A DNA stretch of 28,805 nucleotides, from NCBI GenBank assembly GCA_964569185.1, contig CAZMTP010000016.1:1-28805 (forward strand), written 5' to 3'. The notes beneath the pieces are model-generated. The model worked only from the letters and a program-made list of their open reading frames with translations. It ran no database searches and was not told the DNA's origin. A program made the translations under genes and the position numbers. Within the stretch, counting starts at the first letter, position 1; each line of letters starts with the position of its first letter. This DNA comes from DATIJP01 sp964569185 (GTDB taxonomy: Bacteria > Chlamydiota > Chlamydiia > Chlamydiales > Rhabdochlamydiaceae). Positions 1 through 7,023 of this stretch are shown here, in pieces.

Positions 1-191
1 ATTTCTAAGGGCAAGCAAAACCCTTATCCGCAGCTATTTACGCAACAAGGCCGCTTAATTATAATATCTTTTAAATCTTGATGCGTTTGTCTTAAATAAG
101 AGGCGCCTTGGCCCAATGCATTAATTATCATATCCAACAATGATAACATAGTTTCGATTTTTAAAAAATATTTATTATATAAAGGCGAAAA
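1..191. other. Left edge, no convincing gene
   Basis: I see no recognisable gene in this AT-rich stretch. The best candidate is a 41-codon minus-strand ORF at 24-149 with an ATG at 147-149. It has no clear Shine-Dalgarno sequence and its product resembles nothing I know, so I do not call it. It could be the remnant of a gene cut by the toxin-antitoxin insertion next to it. Confidence 0.5.
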
Positions 192-237
192 TTAAAATGC
201 TTTTTCCAGAGCTGCTAGCTTGCCTAAAAGCGCATTG
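192..237. repeat. 46-bp direct repeat, left copy (duplicated gene 3' end)
   Basis: This stretch matches 821-866 at 42 of 46 positions by eye. The right copy is the last coding part and stop codon of the 124-residue protein gene at 821-1195. The left copy lies just past the stop codon of the YafQ toxin gene. The toxin-antitoxin pair is therefore bracketed by direct repeats, as expected if it entered at, or recombined with, the 3' end of that gene. Confidence 0.85.
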
Positions 238-238
238 A

Positions 239-505
239 TTAAAAAAGATCAGAATGACTGCCTGTGCGCACTAAAGTGAGCAAACTCTTTGTCTTCAAAT
301 AAATAAGGAGCCAATCTGGCTCAACATGACATTCCCAATGGCCAATATAGTTCCCACTCAACATGTGATTGCGGTTTTTTTCTGGTAGCATTTGTTCGTT
401 TTGTAATAGAAAAATAATTTCATCTATCTTGATTAGCTTCTTGCCACGTTTAACAGAAAGCTTAAGGTCCTTTTTAAACTGCTTAGTGTAAACAAGTCCT
501 AACAT
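239..505 (-). CDS. yafQ: YafQ-family mRNA interferase toxin
   Basis: An 88-residue RelE/YafQ-superfamily toxin, expected to be a ribosome-dependent endoribonuclease that cuts mRNA in the translating ribosome's A site. The residues described for E. coli YafQ (His50, His63, Asp67, Trp68, Arg83, His87, Phe91) all appear here at a constant offset of three: His47, His60, Asp64, Trp65, Arg80, His84 and the terminal Phe88. The C-terminal signature RTGSHSDLF is typical of the family. Its ATG shares one base with the antitoxin TAA (TAATG), so translation is probably coupled. With every catalytic position intact, it looks active rather than decayed. Confidence 0.93.
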   Translation of the reverse strand: MLGLVYTKQFKKDLKLSVKRGKKLIKIDEIIFLLQNEQMLPEKNRNHMLSGNYIGHWECHVEPDWLLIYLKTKSLLTLVRTGSHSDLF

Positions 506-759
506 TAGATCCCTAACTGTTTACAGAGATCTTGAAAGTCTTTTGCTTTCATTACTTTCCCTTTTTCTGCATCTTCCATTGCTTTTCGGGTGACTTTATT
601 TGGTTCTTTTTGAGGGTGAATTTTATCATGAATACACTCCACTACAAACTCTCTAATGGAAATTCCATTGGCAGCTGCTAAGAGCTTAATTCGTCTATGA
701 TCTTTAATAGGAATATCTATAGACATCCTAGTTTTTCTATGTTCTTGTTTTCCTGGCAT
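505..759 (-). CDS. Ribbon-helix-helix antitoxin, partner of YafQ
   Basis: An 84-residue protein. Residues about 9-45 have a ribbon-helix-helix look: a short basic beta strand (RMSIDIPI), a helix rich in K/R/A, and a second helix near IREFVVECIHDKI. The charged C-terminal tail resembles the toxin-wrapping part of DinJ/RelB antitoxins. I chose the ATG at 757-759 because AGAGG lies about 6 bases upstream and the protein then begins just before the DNA-binding strand; an in-frame ATG at 846 adds 29 residues with no such support and would swallow the operator. The expected role is to neutralise the toxin and repress the operon through the palindrome at 791-812. The DinJ or RelB subfamily is inferred from the partner. 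Confidence 0.85.
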   Translation of the reverse strand: MPGKQEHRKTRMSIDIPIKDHRRIKLLAAANGISIREFVVECIHDKIHPQKEPNKVTRKAMEDAEKGKVMKAKDFQDLCKQLGI

Positions 760-786
760 GTTTAGACCTCTAATCTTTTTAGTGTT

Positions 787-815
787 ATTATACTTATTTA
801 AGTAAATAAGTAAAT
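787..815 (-). promoter_or_regulatory. Promoter with overlapping palindromic operator of the toxin-antitoxin operon
   Basis: Reading the minus strand, TATAAT lies at 787-792 and a weaker -35 (TTTACT) at 809-814, 16 bases apart. A perfect 10-bp inverted repeat with a 2-base centre (arms 791-800 and 803-812) covers the spacer and touches both boxes, about 32 bases upstream of the antitoxin ATG. This is the classic arrangement for autorepression by a ribbon-helix-helix antitoxin or its toxin complex. The sequence is directly visible; the regulation is inferred. Confidence 0.7.
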
Positions 816-820
816 TAGAT

Positions 821-866
821 TTAAAACGCTTTTTCCAGAGCTGCAAGCTTGTCTAAAAGGGCATTG
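821..866. repeat. 46-bp direct repeat, right copy
   Basis: This copy encodes the last residues (through LAALEKAF and stop) of the 124-residue protein and matches 192-237 at 42 of 46 bases. Because this copy is in frame and functional, it is the ancestral one, and the left copy is the duplicate. Confidence 0.85.
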
Positions 867-1195
867 TGATCAAAGGGCGAAGGATAGGCCAGATAGGCCT
901 CATACTGATCTTTAAATTCTTTGAAGCGCTGCTTGACTCTTTGGATCATTTTGGACTGATCTAGCTCTTTTGCAATCTCTAAAAGCCAGCGGCCCAGGCG
1001 CTCTTTTTCCTCATGTTTTAAGAAATTAACCCCCTGCATAATGGGCACTAGCTCACTGACAAAAAGTTTTAATTTCTCTTTTGTGAGCGGCCGGCTGGGA
1101 GGCTGTAAAGACTCAAAAGTGGGCGTCGTCTCTTCTTTAAAAGATTCGGACTCTTCATCAAAAGGCTCGATCGGCTCATGAGGAATCGATCCCAT
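821..1195 (-). CDS. Conserved hypothetical protein, fourth gene of rodA operon
   Basis: A 124-residue soluble protein of unknown function. The first 35 residues are acidic and proline-rich and likely disordered; residues 37-124 are predicted helical and charged, with runs such as KQRFKEFKDQYEAYLAY. No signal peptide or membrane segment is seen. The ATG lies two bases after the stop of the lipoprotein gene, and AGGGAG about 10 bases upstream inside that gene supports the start. It ends the rodA-led operon, which may hint at an envelope or division role, but this is context only. Its 3' end was copied to 192-237. Confidence 0.8.
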   Translation of the reverse strand: MGSIPHEPIEPFDEESESFKEETTPTFESLQPPSRPLTKEKLKLFVSELVPIMQGVNFLKHEEKERLGRWLLEIAKELDQSKMIQRVKQRFKEFKDQYEAYLAYPSPFDHNALLDKLAALEKAF

Positions 1196-1197
1196 CT

Positions 1198-1563
1198 TTA
1201 GTAGCTCCCTGCTTGAGGCGGAAACATCGGATAATTGGGATCGGCCTGATAAATTAAATCATATGCAGGCCGTTTCTCAATTTTGATGCTTTTACTGACC
1301 ACATGGCCATTGACCACTCTGAAAAAATAGTGGTTTTCAGCCATCAACTCTGTTGTGGCGCTCAATTTTTCCACATATTCATATTCTATCTCTCCATCGC
1401 AGAGATGGTGGACCGCATAAGGCTCCCCTGCAATGCACTCTAACTCTTCTACTGTGCTCCCTAAATTCACCGCATCGAAGCATTCATGCGTCATTAGACT
1501 AGAGCGTCCAAAACAGCCCATCAACAGAGAAAAAATGCAGAGGAGAACGCCAATTTTTTTCAC
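1198..1563 (-). CDS. Predicted lipoprotein of unknown function
   Basis: From the GTG at 1561-1563 the protein has 121 residues and begins with two lysines, a hydrophobic segment and a lipobox LLMGC, a clear type II signal peptide. That GTG overlaps the stop of the preceding gene in a GTGA, which supports it over an upstream ATG (1620) that would add 19 very basic residues and spoil the signal peptide. The mature part contains GSTVEELECIAGEP, which resembles the opening strand-helix of SmpA/BamE-like small outer-membrane lipoproteins; the match is too weak for a firm call. Position in the rodA operon suits an envelope protein. Confidence 0.8.
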   Translation of the reverse strand: MKKIGVLLCIFSLLMGCFGRSSLMTHECFDAVNLGSTVEELECIAGEPYAVHHLCDGEIEYEYVEKLSATTELMAENHYFFRVVNGHVVSKSIKIEKRPAYDLIYQADPNYPMFPPQAGSY

Positions 1564-2045
1564 TCTTTGTTTTCCTTTTCTTTTTCTTTGTCTTTTTCCT
1601 TCTCTTTTTTGTGCTGCCAAATCTTGCCTGTGATCAGTGTCCGGTACTGGTCAGTGGTCGCATATTCAGCGCGCATCAAATAGCTCTCATCTTTCTGCTT
1701 TTCATAAAATTCAAACCCTTCAAAGCCTAAATGGGGCACCCTAAATTCCCAAGCGATCAGTTTACTCGTGATGATCCCTTTGCCGGTGATTTTTCCAATG
1801 GCCATATTCTCAAGTTCGATCTCAAAACTATTGGGAGTCACATTGTAAATAGAAAACTGGTTATTCATGATGTCAGAAAGCCCTTTGATCTGAATCTCCT
1901 GCACACACTCGATCAACCCTTCTGAGTCTTTATTCGTGGCGTCCCAGCGGGTCACGAAATTGAGCTCCTCGTGGAACATATTTAATTGAATCTTCCCTTC
2001 CCCAACCCATGAAGCGGGCGATAAAATAAAAAAGTGGTTCATCAT
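1560..2045 (-). CDS. Conserved hypothetical protein, second gene of rodA operon
   Basis: A 161-residue protein with no signal peptide or membrane helix. It is rich in beta-type segments with alternating hydrophobic residues (for example residues 75-105), suggesting a small beta-sandwich or barrel. It ends in a low-complexity KE/KD tract of about 17 residues. Its ATG shares a base with the rodA stop (TAATG), so it is probably translationally coupled. I do not recognise the family. Confidence 0.8.
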   Translation of the reverse strand: MMNHFFILSPASWVGEGKIQLNMFHEELNFVTRWDATNKDSEGLIECVQEIQIKGLSDIMNNQFSIYNVTPNSFEIELENMAIGKITGKGIITSKLIAWEFRVPHLGFEGFEFYEKQKDESYLMRAEYATTDQYRTLITGKIWQHKKEKEKDKEKEKENKE

Positions 2046-3169
2046 TAAAATATATACCTTCTACTATAAATGCTTTGTAAAATCCCAAGGGCGTTCATCG
2101 TCGCAAGCACTGAGGATCCCCCGTAAGAGACTAAAATCAGCGGCACTCCTGTAATGGGCAAAAAACCGGTCGTCATGCCCAAGTTCAAAAGTACCTGTAC
2201 CGCCAAATAGACGGTAATCCCCGCCGATAACAGCCGCCCAAAGTGGTCCTTTGCCACAGCCGTCACTTGAAACCCAAAATAGATGAGCCCAAAGAAAATG
2301 CCGAGCAATAAGAGCACTCCTATCAACCCAAACTCCTCTGCAAATGCAGGGAAGACCGAGTCAGTATAGGCGGCAGGCAACCACTGCCTCCCCGTAAATT
2401 CACTTTTATGCCAACCGGTCCCTTTTAGTCCACCCAAAGCAATCGCCGTCTGGGCCGCTTTTTGATGATAGGTGTCTGGATTGAGCCTGTCATACTGGTA
2501 CTCTTTCATGAATTTTGTCATGTAAGGCCGCAACTTTTCATGGGAGAGGCCCCCTAAAAACAGCATCGAAACAAAAATCAGTCCTATTAGAGCCAGTACA
2601 GTCATAAAAAGGACCACTCTTTTTTTAATCCCCCCAAAATAAAACATCACAATCGCAATAGGATAAAGCACCAAAGCAGTATCCAAATCAGGCTCCTTGA
2701 GAATCAAAATAAAGGGAATGGCCACAATTAAAAGCGCCTGCAGCGCAGAGCCGCGATTGCGCACGCGCGGCCCTTTATACTCTAAAAACCAGCTCAGTGT
2801 GATGATCACAATCAGTTTGGCATACTCCGCCGGTTGGCAATAGAATCCCAACAGCCGGTACCAGCGATGGACCCCATGGATCGAAGGGACAAAAAAGACC
2901 CCAATCAACATCAGCACAATGGCGATATAAAAAAACCAGGTCCATTCCCTTAATTTGTGATAGTCCAACCCGCTAAAAAAAAAGTAGACAATCCAGCCAA
3001 TGCCAAACCATTGCAGCTGGGATTTCACATAGGGAGTAAAAAATATCTCCTCATTTTCAAAAGAAGAATATGTACCCGCGGAAATCACGAGTAAGCTGAT
3101 CAGCATCAGTCCGATAAGTAAAGGAAAGACCCGAAAGTCCATCCTTCTTAAAGCTTGGTGGCTCCACAT
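2045..3169 (-). CDS. rodA: RodA/FtsW-family peptidoglycan polymerase
   Basis: A 374-residue SEDS protein with about ten hydrophobic segments, near the usual RodA length. SEDS proteins polymerise lipid II into glycan strands with a class B PBP partner. Family marks are CQPAEYAKL (111-119, the QPSE-K motif), KEPDLDTAL (158-166), the catalytic Asp at 270 in YTDSVFPAFAEEFG, and GVPLILVSYGGSS (341-353). It leads a four-gene operon and is divergent from birA, an arrangement I recall from Chlamydia (CT725/CT726). In organisms with little peptidoglycan it would act in septal or midcell synthesis. The start is uncertain: an in-frame Met10 (3140-3142) is an alternative, and neither has a strong Shine-Dalgarno sequence. 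Confidence 0.95.
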   Translation of the reverse strand: MWSHQALRRMDFRVFPLLIGLMLISLLVISAGTYSSFENEEIFFTPYVKSQLQWFGIGWIVYFFFSGLDYHKLREWTWFFYIAIVLMLIGVFFVPSIHGVHRWYRLLGFYCQPAEYAKLIVIITLSWFLEYKGPRVRNRGSALQALLIVAIPFILILKEPDLDTALVLYPIAIVMFYFGGIKKRVVLFMTVLALIGLIFVSMLFLGGLSHEKLRPYMTKFMKEYQYDRLNPDTYHQKAAQTAIALGGLKGTGWHKSEFTGRQWLPAAYTDSVFPAFAEEFGLIGVLLLLGIFFGLIYFGFQVTAVAKDHFGRLLSAGITVYLAVQVLLNLGMTTGFLPITGVPLILVSYGGSSVLATMNALGILQSIYSRRYIF

Positions 3170-3219
3170 AAATGCAATGTCTGTGCTATTCTCCTTATCT
3201 TATTACATCTAACAACCAA

Positions 3220-3972
3220 ATGACAGATTTAAAAAAAATATATTCTATTCGTTTTAAGCAGATCCATTCGACAAATGTCTGGATCAAAGAGCATGCCTCG
3301 TCCCTTGCCCCTAACCATATTACCTGTATCACTGCCGATACACAAACCGCAGGGAGAGGCCGCTTTGGCAAGCCTTGGATCTCCCCTAAAGGCAATGTCT
3401 ATTCTTCCCTATTTTTTTCCGTCCCCAAAGGGGTATCCTATCTTTCTAATATCAGTCAGATCCTATCTTATAGCGCTGTTATCGCTCTGGAAAAATTGGA
3501 ATTTGCGCCTAAAATAAAATGGCCTAATGATCTTCAATTAGAAGGGAAAAAAGTGGCAGGGGTGCTCACAGAAACAGTCCATTTAAATGACCGTTTAGGA
3601 GTGGTAGTGGGAATTGGGCTCAATGTGAATATGACAGCCGATGCATTACAAATTGTGGATCAGCCCGCGACCTCTTTAGCTATAGTGAGCGGGAAACAGT
3701 GGAACATCGAAGAAATTATGGCATCGATTCTCGAAGAGTTTAGACAGTCTCTCTTCATTTTAGAAAAAGAGGGTTTTGCTCCCTTTCAAGCGGCTTTTGA
3801 AGAGCGGCTGGCCTACAAAGGCGAGATAGTCCAATGCCAAAAAGGCACCACGCTCTTAGAAGGCATCTGCCATTCGATTACTAGAGACGGTAGCTTGAAT
3901 CTACTTCTCCCTTCAGGAGATTTAGAGATACTTTCTTCTGGAGAGATCCAAAATCTCAGAAGAAAAACTTAA
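3220..3972 (+). CDS. birA: Biotin--[acetyl-CoA-carboxylase] ligase
   Basis: A 250-residue biotin protein ligase, which makes biotinyl-AMP and transfers biotin to the carboxyl carrier lysine of acetyl-CoA carboxylase. Visible motifs are GRGRFGKPW (45-53, biotinyl-AMP loop), KWPND (100-104), KKVAGVLTE (110-118) and VVGIGLNVN (129-137), followed by a short C-terminal domain from about 200. The N-terminal winged-helix repressor domain of E. coli BirA is absent, so this is a monofunctional enzyme. I start at the ATG at 3220 because the family begins close to this point and the upstream 16 residues (from 3172) would nearly abut rodA; no good ribosome-binding site distinguishes the two. Confidence 0.93.
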   Translation: MTDLKKIYSIRFKQIHSTNVWIKEHASSLAPNHITCITADTQTAGRGRFGKPWISPKGNVYSSLFFSVPKGVSYLSNISQILSYSAVIALEKLEFAPKIKWPNDLQLEGKKVAGVLTETVHLNDRLGVVVGIGLNVNMTADALQIVDQPATSLAIVSGKQWNIEEIMASILEEFRQSLFILEKEGFAPFQAAFEERLAYKGEIVQCQKGTTLLEGICHSITRDGSLNLLLPSGDLEILSSGEIQNLRRKT

Positions 3973-4154
3973 GATCTATCCATTAGATGACCAAAATCTA
4001 ATTGACGTGCACAGTGTAGGTCGATCTGCATCCTAGCCACGCGGCGCGCTAGATCTTCCATTGGGCCAGCATTATCTCTTTGTGACTTTCTTGGAGTTGG
4101 AGGAGGGTCTCTAACATCTCTTTGGCCTACAAAAGGTGTATTTACTCTTAACAT
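3969..4154 (-). CDS. Small basic hypothetical protein
   Basis: A 61-residue ORF convergent with birA and overlapping its stop by four bases. AAAAAGG about 7 bases before the ATG makes a fair ribosome-binding site, which is the main reason for listing it. The product is arginine- and proline-rich (PPPTPRK near residue 20) with a short helical middle and resembles no family I know. It may be a small expressed protein or chance; if it is not real, 3973-4311 is a gene-free gap. Confidence 0.4.
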   Translation of the reverse strand: MLRVNTPFVGQRDVRDPPPTPRKSQRDNAGPMEDLARRVARMQIDLHCARQLDFGHLMDRS

Positions 4155-4204
4155 TTTAAAACCTTTTTAAAAATTGTGGGTGCTTCATTAGTTTTTCTTA
4201 ACGC

Positions 4205-4262
4205 GCCCGTGTCCGAGTCCGAGCTCCGATTTTTAAATTGTCATTCGGAACTCGGGCACGCC
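4205..4262. repeat. GC-rich imperfect inverted repeat
   Basis: A GC-rich stem in an AT-rich spacer. CGTGTCCGAG near 4209-4218 can pair with CTCGGGCACG (4251-4260) at 9 of 10 positions. In another register GTCCGAGCTCCGA (4217-4229) pairs with the arm at 4245-4259. The repeat of TCCGAG within the left arm allows two alternative folds. No T-run follows on either strand, so it is not a typical intrinsic terminator. It lies between the two small minus-strand ORFs. Confidence 0.6.
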
Positions 4263-4311
4263 AAAGAAGACTACAACAATCTCAATCCACTTCCATTTCA
4301 ACTTTCTCTTT

Positions 4312-4515
4312 TTACATTCTGGAAAATAAGTAAAAAAGTTTCTGTATAAAAAACAGCAAACCTAATACTACTAAGAAGATACCCCAATAGCTCTTTTTGT
4401 TAAAAAGCTTTTGTTTGGGAAAAAGCAAACTAATGCCAAAACTGATTAGTAGCGCTGTGACGAGCGCGTAACCGATTAGGTCCAAATAATTAAATAAGAT
4501 TTGTGGAATTGCCAT
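4312..4515 (-). CDS. Small two-helix membrane protein
   Basis: A 67-residue protein with two predicted membrane helices (about residues 11-32 and 42-63) joined by a basic loop PKQKLFNKKSY, so the loop is probably cytoplasmic. I chose the ATG at 4513-4515 because a strong GGAGG sits five bases upstream; the earlier in-frame ATG at 4527 would make that Shine-Dalgarno sequence coding. Function unknown. It follows the nifU-like gene on the same strand after a gap of about 97 bases. Confidence 0.7.
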   Translation of the reverse strand: MAIPQILFNYLDLIGYALVTALLISFGISLLFPKQKLFNKKSYWGIFLVVLGLLFFIQKLFYLFSRM

Positions 4516-4612
4516 CGGGGCCTCCATTTTGAACTTTCAATGAAAAAATATTTCCACAAATACTGCAATAGAAAAATTAAACTCTGCGCGGATTTGAAAT
4601 TTCTTGAGTCGA

Positions 4613-5374
4613 TTATTCTTGCTTTAGGAAACTTAAGTCGGGAACAACGACCAAATCAGGATAGACTTTTGCTCTTAGAAGTTGCTGAATCGCATCAAGT
4701 GTAGCGCCTGTAGCAGAATAACACGAAGTGCAACTTCCACTATAAGCAATATGCACCTGATGCTCTTCTACTTTTAGTACCTCAACGCCTCCAGCATCCA
4801 GTTCTATGTAAGGCTGAATCTCTTTAACGACTACCTCTTTCAGTACAACCAGCTTTTGTTCTGCTGAAAGTTGCATCCAGTGAGGATATTGACTGCTTTC
4901 GAGATTTTCATGAGCAAGCGGAGGAGCGACATAACTATCAGAAATCGGAATATCCATGCATTTGCGCGCGGCATCATCAATCGCTTCTAAAACCAGATTT
5001 AAATGGAAGCCATTCTCTTGCGGAAACGCGCTTTTTCCTTCTTTGTCTTGCAAAAATTTATCGATTAATTCTGCAGAGAGCCGGCGCGCTTGATCATAAT
5101 TTTTCCTCAAGAGCAGTTCGCAGGCGGCATCCGCAGCACCCATCAGTGCAGGAGCGCCAAACACCTGAAATTTCGCATCTGCAATCACGCCGTCCATCTC
5201 ATCGACAAGTAGATATAATGCGACTTGATTGCCTTTTTGGATCTCTCCCGCTTTACCAACAGCCAGGCGCATCAGGCGCGCTTCCGCTTCTTCAAGGAGA
5301 AAAAATCCCCCATTTTTTGGATTTTCAATCCGTTCTTTAAGTTTTCTACTGTAGAGTGGCCAGTTTCTTAACAT
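4613..5374 (-). CDS. nifU: NifU-like protein with degenerate scaffold domain
   Basis: A 253-residue protein with an IscU-like domain (about 25-140) and a C-terminal Nfu domain (about 172-245). The Nfu CxxC is kept (Cys215-Thr-Ser-Cys218 in GSCTSC), which in known proteins holds a bridging Fe-S cluster. The three IscU-domain ligand cysteines look lost: the usual FGC is FGA (residues 72-74), the usual HC before the SxLAEEA-type helix is HL (124-125), and no cysteine stands near 48-52. The domain therefore probably cannot assemble a cluster by the IscU route, though the Nfu part could carry one. The ATG at 5374 overlaps the NifS-like gene by seven bases; the longer form from 5410 adds 12 unsupported residues. 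Confidence 0.85.
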   Translation of the reverse strand: MLRNWPLYSRKLKERIENPKNGGFFLLEEAEARLMRLAVGKAGEIQKGNQVALYLLVDEMDGVIADAKFQVFGAPALMGAADAACELLLRKNYDQARRLSAELIDKFLQDKEGKSAFPQENGFHLNLVLEAIDDAARKCMDIPISDSYVAPPLAHENLESSQYPHWMQLSAEQKLVVLKEVVVKEIQPYIELDAGGVEVLKVEEHQVHIAYSGSCTSCYSATGATLDAIQQLLRAKVYPDLVVVPDLSFLKQE

Positions 5375-6294
5375 AGTTGTGCTGCATAGGTTTGGAGTTT
5401 TTGTGCGCAAGAAATAACGATTTCAATCCCATGATCAATCTCTGCTTCGGAAGTTTCAAAAGAAAATGCAAAGCTTAAAGAGATCAATCCCACTGGCTGT
5501 GCATGGATGCCTTGCTGATATAAAAGATAAGAGAGCGCTTCTGCATGCACTTTAGGAAAGTCGATCACACTGATATGCGGAAGTCGATGCACATTTTGAA
5601 ATAAAATCTGGCTCTCTGGAAACTGCTGCTTGATACCGCACTCCCATTGATCTCTGAGACGCGCTGTTTCCATGCAAAGATGATCGATTTGCTCTGCTGC
5701 TGTATCAAGCCTTCCTTGTAAACGATCTAAAGCATCCATTGGATCGCTACTCAAATCTTCAAAGGCTGGTGTGAATGGTTCTTTTGCAATAATCCCTCCA
5801 TTAAAAGTAAAAAAATCGGCCTCAATTTCACCCAGCTGAAAATAGAGTTTCCCAATCACACTTTCGATATTTAGATGCAGTTTGATCTCTTTTTCTTTGC
5901 ACACCTGCGCAATGTCCCAAACAGGTTGGATCACTCCTGTGAGTCCACTTGCCCAAGACAAAGACAGCATCGCTGTGCGCGGTCTGATTTTTTCGTATAA
6001 AATCTCTTTTGTAAGCTGCGTTATAGGCAACCTTTTCCCATGAATACCAAAAGCTTCGAGCATTTGCAGCGGCTGCAAAATTGTTTTTTCTTCTGATTCT
6101 AATGTGAGCAGATGGGTGCGTCCTGTCTGTTGTATATAGTCTTTATAAGTGGAAAAAAGGACTTGAAAATCGCTCTCTGCGCTACTGGCCGTGAGATATA
6201 GATGCCACTTTTCATTTGCGCCGAGCGCGCGCAACAAGGTCTGCTTCTTATTTTGAATGTCTAGGGAAGAATAGAGTTTTTTAACCATGGGCAT
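5368..6294 (-). CDS. NifS-like cysteine desulfurase homologue, probably inactive
   Basis: A 308-residue class-V aminotransferase-fold protein, much shorter than a normal NifS/IscS (about 380-400). Alignment anchors are SLSWASGLTGVIQPV (111-125), matching the xNNExGxxQPI region, and HLNIESVIGKLYF (140-152), matching the HxDxxQxxGK region. Key positions are changed: the Asp that contacts the PLP nitrogen is Asn142, the usual SAHK with the PLP lysine reads NGGI (165-168), and the catalytic cysteine loop is absent. About 60 N-terminal residues of the family are missing too. It overlaps pgm by 14 bases and the nifU-like gene by 7. The reading frame is open and the pair is kept, which suggests a non-catalytic role rather than a pseudogene. 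Confidence 0.82.
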   Translation of the reverse strand: MPMVKKLYSSLDIQNKKQTLLRALGANEKWHLYLTASSAESDFQVLFSTYKDYIQQTGRTHLLTLESEEKTILQPLQMLEAFGIHGKRLPITQLTKEILYEKIRPRTAMLSLSWASGLTGVIQPVWDIAQVCKEKEIKLHLNIESVIGKLYFQLGEIEADFFTFNGGIIAKEPFTPAFEDLSSDPMDALDRLQGRLDTAAEQIDHLCMETARLRDQWECGIKQQFPESQILFQNVHRLPHISVIDFPKVHAEALSYLLYQQGIHAQPVGLISLSFAFSFETSEAEIDHGIEIVISCAQKLQTYAAQLC

Positions 6295-6982
6295 GAGGCT
6301 GTTGTTTATCCCACTTGCCGTCGGTGTAGTGGTAGATGACGGGGTCGCCTGTGGCCAGCTCTAATTTGACAACCTGTTCTTTTGTGAGATTATCTAAATG
6401 CATCATAATAGAGCGCAAAGAGTTTCCGTGGGCAGAGACAAACACATTTTTTCCTGCTTGAAGATGGGGGACAATATGCTTTTTAAAATAGGGAATGGAA
6501 CGTTTGGCCGTGTCTTCTAAACTTTCGCCCTCAGGAGGGGCGACATCGTAGCTGCGCCGCCAAATTTGCACCTGCTCGGCCCCATATTTTTCTCTTGTTT
6601 CCTGTTTATTGAGCCCTTGCAATTTTCCATACATCCGTTCGTTCAATTGCCACGCTTGTGTGACCGGAATGACCCTCTTTTCTGCATGGTCATTGTAAAT
6701 TTGGGCCCACTCTTCTAATTTTCCTTCTCCAGGGTGGAGCACCATCGGCACTTTTTCCCCTCGGTGAACGGCCATCACAATCATGGCTGTCATTTGCGCC
6801 CGTATCAGAGACGATACGAAGATATGATCAATCGGAATAGAGGCAATTTTTTTGCCAGCTTCTATGGATTCTTGGATACCTTCCCAGCTTAAAGGAATGT
6901 CTACCCATCCTGTAAAAAAATTTAGTTTATTCCAGAGCGACTGCCCATGGCGTAAAAGAATAAGTTTAGTTGGCTTTCTCAT
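6281..6982 (-). CDS. gpmA: 2,3-bisphosphoglycerate-dependent phosphoglycerate mutase
   Basis: A 233-residue glycolytic enzyme interconverting 3- and 2-phosphoglycerate through a phosphohistidine. The LRHGQS motif gives the catalytic His12; TGWVD follows at 24-28, LNERMYGKLQGLNK at 113-126 with Glu115, and the second catalytic His185 lies in SAHGNSLR. Length fits the dPGM family. It begins a minus-strand operon with the NifS- and NifU-like genes, the order I recall as CT722-721-720 in Chlamydia. It is divergent from the pseudouridine synthase gene, sharing a promoter region of about 40 bases. Confidence 0.96.
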   Translation of the reverse strand: MRKPTKLILLRHGQSLWNKLNFFTGWVDIPLSWEGIQESIEAGKKIASIPIDHIFVSSLIRAQMTAMIVMAVHRGEKVPMVLHPGEGKLEEWAQIYNDHAEKRVIPVTQAWQLNERMYGKLQGLNKQETREKYGAEQVQIWRRSYDVAPPEGESLEDTAKRSIPYFKKHIVPHLQAGKNVFVSAHGNSLRSIMMHLDNLTKEQVVKLELATGDPVIYHYTDGKWDKQQPHAHG

Positions 6983-7023
6983 AGAGATTGTGTTTTATTA
7001 TACAGCCTTCTAAAATTTTACCC

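Noticed and set aside
24..149. 41-residue minus-strand ORF at the left edge
   Set aside because: No ribosome-binding site, no recognisable product, and AT-rich context make chance likely.
5368..6294. NifS-like gene as a frameshifted pseudogene
   Set aside because: The frame is uninterrupted, overlaps both neighbours in operon style, and the changes are substitutions at specific sites rather than stops or frameshifts.
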